DNA of 43,631 nt from Clostridium sp. MCC353 (GTDB lineage Bacteria; Bacillota; Clostridia; Lachnospirales; Lachnospiraceae), in contig NZ_WQPN01000105.1 of the NCBI RefSeq assembly GCF_018785315.1, positions 10,765-54,395 of the forward strand. The letters are read 5' to 3'. Position numbers and translations under genes: made by a program. The notes below the pieces were generated by a model. That model was not told where the DNA came from and ran no database searches. It worked only from the letters and a program-made list of their open reading frames with translations. Below, piece by piece: positions 14,218-23,843 of the stretch (within the stretch, counting starts at the first letter, position 1; each line of letters starts with the position of its first letter).

Positions 14218-15603
14218 ATGAAAAAAATGTCATTATTGCTCGGGGGAATGGTGATGGCCCTGTCCATGACAGCGTGTTCATCAAAGGCGCCGGAAGCGCC
14301 AAAAACAGCGGAATCCCCAAAGACAGAACAGACATCTGCACAGGGGAATCAGGGAACAGAAGCAGAAGATAAAAGCGGATCAGGCGGGGAAAAGCAGAAA
14401 GTGGTTTACTGGTCATGGCAGCCCACAGATAAACAGATTGCGGTATTGGAACCGGCGTTTGAAGCGGCTTATCCGGATATCGACTTGGAATACTGGAGAG
14501 GAGAACTGCCTGATTACCAGAAAAAACTTCAGGTAGCAATCGCTTCCGGCGAAGGCCCGGACCTGATGGGAATGCAGACCGGGGCTATGCTGAACCAGTA
14601 TTCGAAATTTTTAGAGCCCCTTGATCCCATTGCGGACGAAGCATTTGGAGCGGGATGGGAAGATGGATATCTGGAGAATGCACTGAATGAATGTAAGAAT
14701 GCAGACGGCAGCTATGTGGCCCTTCCGGTCAATGTAAGCGCACAACAGTTTGTAATGTATAACAAGACTCTCTTTGACGAAGCGGGAATTACAAAGACAC
14801 CCGAAACTTATGAAGAGTGGAAGGAGACGGTGGAAATCCTGAGAGCCAAATATCCGGATATCGTTCCAGTTGTCTACGGCGCAAAAGAAGCGGATAAATG
14901 TGTGGACATGTTCAATGCCCTCAGCCAGCAGTTCGGGCCAGGAAAGTTCTATGAAGCGGAACAGGGAACCATTCCCTGGACAGACCAGGTGTTTGTGGAC
15001 ACCATGACCGCCTGGAAGCAGATGTTTGACGATAAGATCTTCCAGGATGGGGCGATCGGCCTTCAGATGTATCCGGACGCATCCATCAAATATTTCTTTG
15101 ACAGAAAAGCGGTCATGTTCATGACAGGTTCCTGGCAGACAGGCGCATTGCAGGAAGGCGGCCCTAAATATAACGGAGCTACCAATAACGATGAATTCGG
15201 AATGTTCATTCTGCCTCAGATCGGGCCGTCAGAGCCTAAGGCCGTAGTCAGCACGGATATTGCGGTAGCGATCAATAAGGATGCGAAAAACAAAGAAGCT
15301 GCCAAACTCCTTCTGGATTTCATGATTCATGGGGAAGGAAATCAGATTATGGCCGACCAGTTGAGCGGAACTTCTGCCAAAAAGGATGTCAGCCCCCGCA
15401 CTCTGGATAATTTTAAATCTGAATCCGAGAGAGCCATTGTGCCGTATACGACGGAAAAAATCCAGGAAAGCGCTGGAAAGAGATTTTTAAATGACAAGGA
15501 ACTTGTTAACGCTTTAGGCGTAGCCATGCAGGATGTGGTTACGGGAAAAGATATCAATAAAGCCCTGGCTGAAGTCCAGAGCGCATATGAGAAACTAAAA
15601 TAA
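14218..15603 (+). CDS. Extracellular sugar-binding lipoprotein of an ABC importer
   Basis: A 461-residue family 1 solute-binding protein. The signal peptide MKKMSLLLGGMVMALSMTAC ends in a lipobox with lipidated Cys20, followed by a Pro/Glu/Thr/Lys/Ser linker to about residue 60. The mature domain shows VVYWSWQPTDKQIAVLEPAFEAAYPDI and YQKKLQVAIASGEGPDLM, typical of oligosaccharide-binding proteins. It captures a glycan breakdown product and delivers it to the two permeases encoded downstream. No ATPase is encoded nearby; such importers commonly borrow a shared MsmK-type ATPase. An upstream in-frame ATG (14155) is rejected in favour of 14218, which has AGGAGG at proper distance. Confidence 0.93.
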   Translation: MKKMSLLLGGMVMALSMTACSSKAPEAPKTAESPKTEQTSAQGNQGTEAEDKSGSGGEKQKVVYWSWQPTDKQIAVLEPAFEAAYPDIDLEYWRGELPDYQKKLQVAIASGEGPDLMGMQTGAMLNQYSKFLEPLDPIADEAFGAGWEDGYLENALNECKNADGSYVALPVNVSAQQFVMYNKTLFDEAGITKTPETYEEWKETVEILRAKYPDIVPVVYGAKEADKCVDMFNALSQQFGPGKFYEAEQGTIPWTDQVFVDTMTAWKQMFDDKIFQDGAIGLQMYPDASIKYFFDRKAVMFMTGSWQTGALQEGGPKYNGATNNDEFGMFILPQIGPSEPKAVVSTDIAVAINKDAKNKEAAKLLLDFMIHGEGNQIMADQLSGTSAKKDVSPRTLDNFKSESERAIVPYTTEKIQESAGKRFLNDKELVNALGVAMQDVVTGKDINKALAEVQSAYEKLK

Positions 15604-15632
15604 ATCAAAGATGATTACAGGTGGTGAATATT

Positions 15633-16508
15633 TTGAAATTTGGAAACAAGGCTACTCCCTATCTTCTGCTGCTTCCCATCTTTCTGGTAAGCGGGTTTAT
15701 ACTCTATTATTGTATTGGATATACATTTTTTACAAGCTTCCATGAATGGGACGGGATCAGCAGTGACATGGCGTTTGTTGGACTGGAAAATTATATAGAT
15801 ACCCTAACAGACCCAACGTTCCGGATTGCGCTGAAAAACACACTGATATTTTTTGCAGTTACCGTATTCATGCAGGCAGTCATAGGGCTTTTGCTGGCCG
15901 TTTTGCTGAAAGAAAGATTTCATGGAAATATTGTTTTTAAAGGGATCTATTTTCTGCCTGTAATCATGGCTCCGGTTGTGCTGGCCACCATATTCAGAAT
16001 GATCCTGGATACCAATATCGGAGCGCTAAACATAATGCTTCGGGCTGTGGGACTCGATAAACTGGCCGTATCCTGGCTGGGAGATCCTAAGTTTGCGCTG
16101 TTTTCCATCATCTGTGTCAATATCTATAACTGGATGGGGTTCAGCATGATGACGTATTTTGCCGGTCTTATGGCGATTGATGAACAGATTTATGAATCGG
16201 CCAAACTGGATGGGGCGGGGTTTTTCAGAACCCTGTATTCCATCACACTGCCCATGCTGAAAGGAACCACAGCCAGCCTGGTCATGCTTGGAATCGTAGG
16301 GTCTTTGAAGACATTCGATATTGTATTTCTGATGACAGGAGGAGGGCCGGGGCGGTCTACCGAGTTTCTGACCACCTTCCTGTTCAGAAAGTCTCTGGAT
16401 GAGTATAACGGCGGCCAGGCGTCTGCCATCGGCATCATCATTCTGGCAATTGCTCTGGTCATGGCAGTGATCCAGAACAGAGGCTATGAAAAGTCACAGT
16501 TTGAATAG
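15633..16508 (+). CDS. Sugar ABC importer permease, MalF/UgpA-like
   Basis: A 291-residue membrane permease with six predicted helices: an N-terminal anchor PYLLLLPIFLVSGFILYY, a periplasm-type loop with FVGLENYIDTLTDPTFRIALKNT, and the EAA cytoplasmic loop YESAKLDGAGFFRTLYSITLPMLKG, where the ATPase docks. It pairs with the next gene as a heterodimer. The preferred start is TTG at 15633, eight bases after AGGTGG; GTG codons at 15621 and 15624 overlap that site. Distance to the lipoprotein gene is short, so they share a transcript. Confidence 0.9.
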   Translation: MKFGNKATPYLLLLPIFLVSGFILYYCIGYTFFTSFHEWDGISSDMAFVGLENYIDTLTDPTFRIALKNTLIFFAVTVFMQAVIGLLLAVLLKERFHGNIVFKGIYFLPVIMAPVVLATIFRMILDTNIGALNIMLRAVGLDKLAVSWLGDPKFALFSIICVNIYNWMGFSMMTYFAGLMAIDEQIYESAKLDGAGFFRTLYSITLPMLKGTTASLVMLGIVGSLKTFDIVFLMTGGGPGRSTEFLTTFLFRKSLDEYNGGQASAIGIIILAIALVMAVIQNRGYEKSQFE

Positions 16509-16520
16509 GAGGGCCTGAAC

Positions 16521-17309
16521 ATGAAGATGAAAAAAATATGGAAATGGGTTGTTTTAATTCCCGTCGCCCTCATTTGGTGTTATCCGCTGGCAGTGGCTTT
16601 TTCAGAATCACTGGCAATTAACGGTTTTGGCAATTACGGCGCCATTTTCCACCATCCCAAGATCAATTATTTCAAAATTTTATTTAACAGTTTATTCGTT
16701 TCTGTTGTATCGACAGCCATTGTGGTTGTTCTGGCTTCCCTGGCCGCTTATGCGTTTTCTAAGTTCCGGTTCAGGGGAAAAAAGGTTCTTTACTATCTGT
16801 TGGTTGGATGTCTGACATTGCCTCCGGCGGCGATCATGGTTCCGCTCGTGTTTTTCGGTAAGACATTTCATCTAAACAATACCTATACTTCCCTTATCAT
16901 TATTATGGCGGCCTTTCACGCCCCTTATATGATGGTTACCATGAAAAACTACTTCGATACGATTCCGGACGCTGTACTGGAGGCTTCCATTATTGACGGC
17001 GCTTCCAGTATGCAGGTGTACAGAAGGGTGATTCTGCCCCTGGGACTTCCGGCCATACTCAATGTCTGCCTTCTCAGTTTCATTTACTGCTGGAATAATT
17101 ATCTGATCCCGCTGATTTTTATTACGAAGACGGAGAAATATACGATTACTCTGGCCACCACTTACCTGACGGATTCGGGAAATATGACCATGGAAATGCA
17201 GGCCCAGCTATATGCATACCTGATTTTGGCGATTCTGCCTTCCGTCCTCTTATACATCTTTCTAAACAGATATTTCCAGTCCGATATGACATCGGGAGCG
17301 GTAAAATAA
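16521..17309 (+). CDS. Sugar ABC importer permease, MalG/UgpE-like
   Basis: A 262-residue second permease subunit with six helices. After the first helix comes the short extracytoplasmic loop with GFGNYGAIFHH. The EAA loop is LEASIIDGASSMQVYRRVILPLGLPAI. The C-terminus ending SDMTSGAVK is the standard tail of carbohydrate permeases of this type. It follows the MalF-like gene by 12 bp with SD GGAGG and precedes the first sulfatase by 12 bp, tying sugar uptake to desulfation. Confidence 0.92.
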   Translation: MKMKKIWKWVVLIPVALIWCYPLAVAFSESLAINGFGNYGAIFHHPKINYFKILFNSLFVSVVSTAIVVVLASLAAYAFSKFRFRGKKVLYYLLVGCLTLPPAAIMVPLVFFGKTFHLNNTYTSLIIIMAAFHAPYMMVTMKNYFDTIPDAVLEASIIDGASSMQVYRRVILPLGLPAILNVCLLSFIYCWNNYLIPLIFITKTEKYTITLATTYLTDSGNMTMEMQAQLYAYLILAILPSVLLYIFLNRYFQSDMTSGAVK

Positions 17310-17321
17310 AGGAGAGCAGAT

Positions 17322-18755
17322 ATGGAGAGAAAACCCAATATTCTATTGATCGTTGAAGATCATCAGGCTTATTACGGACATGAACAGAATTGTGAAATCA
17401 AACGCCCCCATTACCGGAAACTGGTCTCCAAGGGGGTTGATTTTAAGCGTGCCTATTGTTCCACCCCGCTTTGCTGTCCTTCCAGAAGAAGCCTGGCAAC
17501 CGGGCTTTATGCCAGCCATCATGGCCAGATCAACAACCAGGTTTCAGCGGAGTTTACTTATGATACTTATATGGACCGGCTTAAAAAAGAGGGATATGAT
17601 ATTTTTTATTATGGAAAATGGCATGCCGGAAAAGGGACGCCCGCTGATTTTGGGGCGGAGGGCGTCTTTCACGGGGACTATGGAAATCCGTATCTGATGC
17701 CGTCTTACCAGAAATACCTGGAAGATAAGAATCTTCCGTTCCCCCGGGCATTTGTGGAACATAACTGGTGCACGCCGGAATGGATTAGTGATATAATGGA
17801 GAACAAAGAGTACCGTTTAGACAGGGAAACGATGAATGAATGTGTGTCAGGGATACTCACCACGCCTAAGGAGACTCACGAGGCATTTTATCTGGCCTAT
17901 GAAGCGTGCAGAAAACTGGAAGAGTGCAGGGACAGCCAGAAACCGTTCTGTATGAGAGTGGACTTTTGGGGACCTCACCAGCCTTATTTCCCGACAAAGG
18001 AATATGCAGAACTTTATAACCCAGAAGAAATAGGCGTATATCCCAGCTTTCATGATGACCTGAGCCAGAAGCCGGATGTATACCACTTTGAAGGCGGCAA
18101 AGGAATCAGTGAGAATTACAGGATCATAACCCCTAATCCGGTGGCCTGGGACGTCTGGGCAGAAACGCTGGCCAGATGTTATGCACAGATTACGCTGACG
18201 GATGAGGCAGGAGGAATGATCCTTGATAAGCTGGATGAAATGGGACTGGCAGAGGACACCCTGATCATATGGACTGCGGATCATGGGGATGGAATTGCCT
18301 GTCACGGTGGACATTTTGATAAGGATGCCTATATGGCGGAAGAGGTTCTGCGCATCCCGTTTGGAATGAGATTTGACGGCCGGATTCCGGCTGGTGAGGA
18401 CAGCCAGGCGCTGGTTTCCAATGTGGATCTGGCGCCTACGGTATTATCTGCGGCGGGTACCGGTTTTTCTCAGAAGGTGGATGGACTTGATCTTTTATCC
18501 ATTTGGAAAGAAGGAACACGGTGGAGAAAGAATGTGTATGCGGAAACCTTTGGACATCATTTTAAACACCGGGGATGGGTGATGGCCGATGCAAAATATA
18601 AATATGTAAAAAATAATGATCAGATAGAAGAACTATATGACCTGGAAGATGACCCTTACGAGATGAGGAATCTGGCTCTGGATATAAGATATGAAGATAT
18701 ATTAGAAAGAAAACGCGGGGAGTTGAAGGAATTCCTCAGAATGGAGATAGGATGA
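17322..18755 (+). CDS. Sulfatase, Cys-type (arylsulfatase superfamily), first copy
   Basis: A 477-residue type I sulfatase. N-terminal KPNILLIVEDHQAYY supplies calcium ligands. CCPSRRSLATG (51-61) is the sulfatase signature, with Cys51 the residue converted to formylglycine. IIWTADHGDGIACHGGHFDKDAYMAEE holds the second metal and sulfate-binding block. There is no signal peptide, so it acts in the cytoplasm on imported sulfated sugars. A Cys-type sulfatase in an anaerobe needs the radical-SAM maturase anSME, which is not encoded in this window. The C-terminus ends with the usual LYDLEDDPYEMRNLA motif. It overlaps the next sulfatase by four bases. Confidence 0.93.
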   Translation: MERKPNILLIVEDHQAYYGHEQNCEIKRPHYRKLVSKGVDFKRAYCSTPLCCPSRRSLATGLYASHHGQINNQVSAEFTYDTYMDRLKKEGYDIFYYGKWHAGKGTPADFGAEGVFHGDYGNPYLMPSYQKYLEDKNLPFPRAFVEHNWCTPEWISDIMENKEYRLDRETMNECVSGILTTPKETHEAFYLAYEACRKLEECRDSQKPFCMRVDFWGPHQPYFPTKEYAELYNPEEIGVYPSFHDDLSQKPDVYHFEGGKGISENYRIITPNPVAWDVWAETLARCYAQITLTDEAGGMILDKLDEMGLAEDTLIIWTADHGDGIACHGGHFDKDAYMAEEVLRIPFGMRFDGRIPAGEDSQALVSNVDLAPTVLSAAGTGFSQKVDGLDLLSIWKEGTRWRKNVYAETFGHHFKHRGWVMADAKYKYVKNNDQIEELYDLEDDPYEMRNLALDIRYEDILERKRGELKEFLRMEIG

Positions 18756-20212
18756 AAAAGCCGAATGTTCTCTGGATCTGTACAGACCAGCAAAGATATG
18801 ACTGTCTGGGGTGTTACGGCAATGCCAAACTGGATACGCCTAATATAGACCGCCTGGCGGAAGAAGGAATGCTGTTTCGCAATACATACTGCCAAAGCCC
18901 GGTGTGTTCTCCGTCGAGAGCGTCATTTCTGACAGGAAGGTATCCCAGGACCTGCGGGGTCAGGCAGAATGGACAGCGTATTTCTGACAGGGAAGTCCTG
19001 ATCAGCAAGATATTCTCAGATCATGGATATACGGCAGGGCTGGCCGGTAAACTTCATATCTCCCCCTGCCACCCAAGCGTGAGCCCGGACTATGAACCCA
19101 GAATTGATGACGGCTACCGGGTATTCCATTGGTCCCATCACCCTGATTTCTATGGGAAGAAGGAGAGCAACTGGCCATTAAATGAATACAATATGTGGCT
19201 GAATGATATGGGGAAAGCTTACAGCAGAGTGCCTTATAAGGGCTCAAAATACGTCTATACCGGCATGGAAGCAGGGCTTCACCACAGCCATTGGTGCGCC
19301 AAAGAAGCGTGCAGCTTTATAAGGGCCCACAGCGGTTATGAGAACCCATGGTTCTTTTCCCTGAATTTCTATGATCCCCACCACGATTTTGACCCTCCTG
19401 CAGATCTTCTGGAAAAATACATCAGCCGTCTGGGGGAAGAAGATCTTCCTAATTACCGTGAAGGGGAGCTGGAGAATAAAACATATGTGGAAAAGCGGGA
19501 TCATGAGGGCGCCTATGGGACGCCGGGATTTTTCAACTATGATGAGATGACAAAAGAAGACCATCTCCAGATAAGAGCCGCATATTATGCCATGATTGAG
19601 ATGGTGGATTCAGAGGTGGGCAATGTGATCCGGACCTTAAAGGAATCAGGGCAATATGAGGATACGGTGATCATATTCACGTCCGACCATGGAGAAATGC
19701 TTGGCGATCACGGAATTTACCTGAAAGGGCCTTATTTTTATGATCCTCTGGTAAAGGTTCCGCTGATCATCAGTTATCCGGGCCGCGTTCTTTCCGGGGT
19801 AAAACGGGATTCGCTGGTGGAACTTATAGATCTGGCCCCCACACTGCTTGATCTGGCCGGATTTGAACGGGACGCTGGGATGCAGGGAAAGAGCCTGTCC
19901 TGTCTTCTCACAGACGGAAATGCCCCGGATCATCATAGGGACGCAGTTTATTCGGAATACTATAATTCCATGGGAAACCACCAGGACTGCAAGGCATATG
20001 TGACCATGGCAGCCAGCAGCAGATATAAACTGGTTTACTGCCACAGCACCGATGAGGCGGAACTTTATGATTTGGAACAGGATCAGGAAGAACGGGAGAA
20101 CCTCTATAACCGTCCCGAGGCGGCAGAGGTGAAGGTGAAAATGCTGGAAACCATGGTGAATTTAATGGCGTATACCATCGATCCTCTTCCTGAGAGAGAG
20201 GCGATGTATTAG
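18752..20212 (+). CDS. Sulfatase, Cys-type, second copy
   Basis: A 486-residue type I sulfatase, only distantly like the first. KPNVLWICTDQQRYDCLGCYGN carries metal ligands. VCSPSRASFLTGRYP places the formylglycine Cys at 52. VIIFTSDHGEMLGDHGIYLKGPYFYDPLVKVPLII is the conserved second metal block, and YDLEQDQEERENL lies near the end. There is no signal peptide, so it is predicted cytoplasmic. Start ATG overlaps the stop of the first sulfatase (ATGA). Two different sulfatases in tandem point to a substrate with sulfate on more than one position or sugar, for example mucin- or glycosaminoglycan-derived pieces. The exact substrate is unknown. Confidence 0.93.
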   Translation: MKKPNVLWICTDQQRYDCLGCYGNAKLDTPNIDRLAEEGMLFRNTYCQSPVCSPSRASFLTGRYPRTCGVRQNGQRISDREVLISKIFSDHGYTAGLAGKLHISPCHPSVSPDYEPRIDDGYRVFHWSHHPDFYGKKESNWPLNEYNMWLNDMGKAYSRVPYKGSKYVYTGMEAGLHHSHWCAKEACSFIRAHSGYENPWFFSLNFYDPHHDFDPPADLLEKYISRLGEEDLPNYREGELENKTYVEKRDHEGAYGTPGFFNYDEMTKEDHLQIRAAYYAMIEMVDSEVGNVIRTLKESGQYEDTVIIFTSDHGEMLGDHGIYLKGPYFYDPLVKVPLIISYPGRVLSGVKRDSLVELIDLAPTLLDLAGFERDAGMQGKSLSCLLTDGNAPDHHRDAVYSEYYNSMGNHQDCKAYVTMAASSRYKLVYCHSTDEAELYDLEQDQEERENLYNRPEAAEVKVKMLETMVNLMAYTIDPLPEREAMY

Positions 20213-20316
20213 GGGGATTGAAAAAATCATTGCCGCCATCTGCCCGTCCCGCTTTGCGGCAGTAAGGAAGTAAGGAATCCTGCAGCAGGAGCGGAACGCG
20301 GCAGGTGGAGAAATCA

Positions 20317-20430
20317 GTGAGCGGGATGATTTCCGGAAATATAGAGGGGAAGCCGGTGAATGGAATAATTTCCGGAAATATGGCGGAGAAGCCGGTGAGC
20401 GGAATAGTTTCTGGCAATATAGCGGCGGAT
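20317..20430. repeat. 39-bp tandem repeat upstream of the sensor kinase gene
   Basis: Units begin at 20317, 20356 and 20395 (the last partial), each carrying GTGA.(C/T)GG.AT.(A/G)TTTC(C/T)GG(A/C)AATAT. The first two copies contain the palindrome ATTTCCGGAAAT. The repeat occupies the 229-bp gap between the second sulfatase and the kinase gene. Reading it on the minus strand gives a 13-residue repeat, but no real gene is likely there. It may be a regulator-binding array or a variable-number repeat. Confidence 0.85.
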
Positions 20431-20441
20431 TTGGGGGAGCG

Positions 20442-22175
20442 ATGAAACAGAGCATTAACAGAAAGCTGCAGATGAGTTTTACTTGTATATTTATTGTTCT
20501 TATCATGCTGATCTGTATGGTATGGCACAAGATGATGGGAGACATGGCCCGGGGACAGGCGGTCACCTATTTTAAAAGCACGGTCAATTCTTTAAATGAG
20601 GAATTTGACAGCCTTTTAAAAGACACAAATTATATCAGCCTGATTTTATCGTTTAACGCTTCCGACCAAAGCCCCATTTTAACAGAACCGGATTATATTG
20701 AAACTTATCAGCAGTTGGAGAGGGACCGTATCCTGACAAGAAGCGTCAATGATTTTTATTCTTACAGGAGCTACATCTCCAGCATACTGCTCTGCGGAAC
20801 CAATGGAAGAAGTTTTTCCAACGGCGTGGCGCTGACGCCGGAAGAACTGGCCGCCATGCCCTGGTTTGAGGAGCTTGATCAGTCCGGAGATTCGGGTATT
20901 TTCATCAAAACCCATACCAACTACAGTCCGGAGAAACAAAAGAAAAGTTACGTGATCTCGGTTGGCCGCAAATTATGGGCCAATGATAAACACATCGGCT
21001 ATCTGCTGGTGGATATTTCTTATGATTACATCAATAAACGGCTTTCCCAGGCGGTGACGGATGACAGCGTTCTGATGATCATAGATGACCAGGGAGGGCT
21101 GATCTACAACAGCAAAACGCCTATCGTGCCTGCCGAATCCATTTATGATACGGAATTTGGGAATCTGACGGGCTATTTGTCGTCCGGTGAGGATCAATTT
21201 GAGGTGGAGACAGGCGGGAAAACCTATCTGGCGTCTTATAAAAAATCGGATTATACCAATTGGACGACTTTGTGCCTGATGCCCATGGATGCGATCATGG
21301 GAGATATTAATAAGACGTTGAATATGACGCTTATGCTCAGCGCCGTATGTTTAATCATAGGCATTCTGCTGATCGGCGGATTCAGCCGCTATTTGACGAG
21401 AAATATTCTGAAACTGAAAAGTTATGTGGATCATGTGGATGCCAGCGATTTAAAGGAGGTTCCAGTCATCGCGTCAGGAGATGAGATTGAGGAACTGGGG
21501 GCCAGCTTTAATCAGATGATCAAGCGGGTAAACCAGCTTATGATTGACTTAGAAGAGCGAAAGAAGAAGGAGAGAAATGCAGAGTTCCAGGCTTTGTATG
21601 CTCAGATTTCGCCACATTTCCTCTCCAACACTTTAAACACCATTAGGTGGATGGCGGACCGACAGAAGGCGGGCAATATCAGCGAATTAACTGCTTCATT
21701 GATCACCCTTCTTCATTACAGCATGAAAAATAAAAACCAGGTGGTCACTTTAAAAGAAGAAGTGGAGTATATAAAAAATTATCTTGTCATACAGGAATAC
21801 CGGTATTATGGGATGTTTGACGTGATATTTCAGGTGGAGGAAGAGGCCGAGAAGTGCCGCATCCTGAAATTTCTTATCCAGCCATTGGTGGAAAATTCAA
21901 TTATGCACGGCATTGCGAAATCGCAGAAACAGGGGAAAATCCTGATTTCTGCCAAGATTAAAGACGGACGTCTCATCGTCCTGGTGGCGGATAACGGAGT
22001 GGGATTTTCAGTGGAGAACTACAAACAGCACAAAACCCACCACATCGGCATTGACAATGTGAGGGAACGGATTGAACTGTTTTACGGGAACGGGTATTTC
22101 TTAAAAATTGAGAGCAAAGAGAATTTTTATACTAAGGTGACCATGGAACTGCCTGTGATTTATGAAAGCGTATAG
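20442..22175 (+). CDS. YesM-like sensor histidine kinase
   Basis: A 577-residue membrane kinase. One helix near residues 12-30, an extracytoplasmic Cache-like sensor region to about 290, a second helix (about 293-315), a HAMP linker, then the HisKA_7TM-type block EFQALYAQISPHFLSNTLNTIRWMA with phospho-acceptor His392. The HATPase domain has LIQPLVENSIMHG (N-box Asn485) and ADNGVGF (517-523). The family senses extracellular glycans or binding proteins in gut Firmicutes and signals to a YesN-type regulator, which is the next gene, 11 bp on. SD GGGGGAG precedes the start. Confidence 0.93.
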   Translation: MKQSINRKLQMSFTCIFIVLIMLICMVWHKMMGDMARGQAVTYFKSTVNSLNEEFDSLLKDTNYISLILSFNASDQSPILTEPDYIETYQQLERDRILTRSVNDFYSYRSYISSILLCGTNGRSFSNGVALTPEELAAMPWFEELDQSGDSGIFIKTHTNYSPEKQKKSYVISVGRKLWANDKHIGYLLVDISYDYINKRLSQAVTDDSVLMIIDDQGGLIYNSKTPIVPAESIYDTEFGNLTGYLSSGEDQFEVETGGKTYLASYKKSDYTNWTTLCLMPMDAIMGDINKTLNMTLMLSAVCLIIGILLIGGFSRYLTRNILKLKSYVDHVDASDLKEVPVIASGDEIEELGASFNQMIKRVNQLMIDLEERKKKERNAEFQALYAQISPHFLSNTLNTIRWMADRQKAGNISELTASLITLLHYSMKNKNQVVTLKEEVEYIKNYLVIQEYRYYGMFDVIFQVEEEAEKCRILKFLIQPLVENSIMHGIAKSQKQGKILISAKIKDGRLIVLVADNGVGFSVENYKQHKTHHIGIDNVRERIELFYGNGYFLKIESKENFYTKVTMELPVIYESV

Positions 22176-22186
22176 GGGGGAATAGG

Positions 22187-23761
22187 ATGCTGCAATTGAT
22201 GATCGTTGATGATGATGCCTTGATGTGCAATCAGTTGGCGGCTTTGCTGGATTGGGAACAGCTTGGGATAGAGATCGCGGCCTATGCATCGGACGGGCAG
22301 GAGGCTGTTCAAGTCCTTGAACGGCATGAAATTGATCTGGTTCTCACAGATATGGATATGCCTAAAATGAACGGTGTGGAATTGATTGAACATATCAACG
22401 CCCATTATCCCCATATCCACGTGATCGCATTGAGCGCATATGATGACTATCACTATGTGCGGGGCAGCATGAAATACGGCGCTCATGATTACATTTTAAA
22501 GAACAGGCTTTCCAGGGAAAATATGGAGAATCTGATCGCTGAAATTGTGAAAAAGGACCGGGCGCTGGGGGATTTAAAAGACCATGTGAGCTTAACATAC
22601 GACCAGCTTTTGGAATCATTTTTCAGCCGTCTTTTACAACCGGGAGATTTTGACCGGACCCAGATCAGCAATATTATCAATAATCTGAATATTAAATTCA
22701 ACCGGGAATGTCTGGCGGTCATGCTGGTGGATTATTATGCGGAAGCGGAGGATGAGATGCTGAACCGTTCCCTCTACCATATGTGCCAGCAGATTCTTGG
22801 AGAAGCGGATTTCGTCCAGCCGCTGAAGGCGGAAACAAACGGATTCTGCTTTATTCTGTCCTTTAAAAAGGAAACCAGCCAGGCCCAGGTGCTTAAAAAA
22901 CTGGAAATATGGGGAAGAACTTTGATCAATAACGGAAAAAAGTTTTTCAATGTATCCCTTAAAGTCAGCATTTCAGATCTGTGCGGGGATATTTTTAATC
23001 TGGGCCATTACTATGGACAGGCGGCGGAGCAGTCATCCATATTTTTCTATGAAGAAAATCAGGAATTTGTGATACCCTGGACCTATGTGAGAAAAAAGGA
23101 GCAGGGCTGTGGGGTGGTATCATTTCCAGCCAGGAAAGACTGTAAAAAAATGATAGCAGAAGGCCGGATAGAGGATTTGAAACAGTCCTGGTTCCATTTT
23201 TTTGAGCAGGCTGGTAAAAAAAGAGGGCCTATCCCGGAATTGGTAAAGGGATTGCGGGAAGAGCTGGGCTGGGTATTTCTGATCGCTGAGGAACAGGGAG
23301 TTAAGAAGCCCTATCTTCTGAAGGGAAATGGCAATTTGGACGAAGAAATGGGAAAAATCCGGACACTGACGCAGTGGGAAAAATTGTTTCAAGCCATATT
23401 TGAACGTTTACGTGAGGCGCTTTGCCCTGACTTCGGCTGCGGGAACTATCACAAATATACCAAATACATTCTCAAAAAAATCCATACCCAGTATTCAGAG
23501 CCCTTATCCTTAACGGATCTGTCCAGAGAATTGGGAGTTTCGTCCGCCTATTTGAGCAATACATTTAAAAATGACGTGGGCATTGGATTTAACGAATATC
23601 TGAACAAACTGCGCATTGATAAAGTGATTGAGGCAATTAAAAATGGAGACGGAAAATTAAAGGATATTGTGGAGCGCGCGGGATTCCAGAATTACAATTA
23701 TTTTTTTAAGGTATTTAAGGAATATACGGGCGTTACTCCGGCCCAGTATTTTAACATATAA
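22187..23761 (+). CDS. YesN-like response regulator with AraC DNA-binding domain
   Basis: A 524-residue cytoplasmic regulator. The receiver domain at the front shows MIVDDDALMC, Asp55 in LVLTDMDMPKMNG as phospho-acceptor, and ALSAYDDYHYVRGSMKYGAHDYILK. A long middle region (about 130-410) has no motif I recognise. The last 100 residues are a two-helix-turn-helix AraC domain with LSLTDLSRELGVSSAYLSNTFKND and FQNYNYFFKVFKEYTGVTPAQYF. It should activate the importer/sulfatase operon and the following GH43 gene when phosphorylated by the kinase encoded upstream. Confidence 0.93.
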   Translation: MLQLMIVDDDALMCNQLAALLDWEQLGIEIAAYASDGQEAVQVLERHEIDLVLTDMDMPKMNGVELIEHINAHYPHIHVIALSAYDDYHYVRGSMKYGAHDYILKNRLSRENMENLIAEIVKKDRALGDLKDHVSLTYDQLLESFFSRLLQPGDFDRTQISNIINNLNIKFNRECLAVMLVDYYAEAEDEMLNRSLYHMCQQILGEADFVQPLKAETNGFCFILSFKKETSQAQVLKKLEIWGRTLINNGKKFFNVSLKVSISDLCGDIFNLGHYYGQAAEQSSIFFYEENQEFVIPWTYVRKKEQGCGVVSFPARKDCKKMIAEGRIEDLKQSWFHFFEQAGKKRGPIPELVKGLREELGWVFLIAEEQGVKKPYLLKGNGNLDEEMGKIRTLTQWEKLFQAIFERLREALCPDFGCGNYHKYTKYILKKIHTQYSEPLSLTDLSRELGVSSAYLSNTFKNDVGIGFNEYLNKLRIDKVIEAIKNGDGKLKDIVERAGFQNYNYFFKVFKEYTGVTPAQYFNI

Positions 23762-23843
23762 TTGCAAGAATTCTCCCTTCCTCTACAGGTGGTGAGATGA
23801 AATGCCTGTTTTTTGAACTGACATCTGAATGGAGGAAAAGGAT

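Noticed and set aside
19908-20528. 206-residue minus-strand open frame rich in Pro, Ile and Phe with a 13-residue repeat
   Set aside because: It covers the end of a well-supported sulfatase and the start of the kinase gene; its repeat is simply the 39-bp DNA repeat read in reverse.
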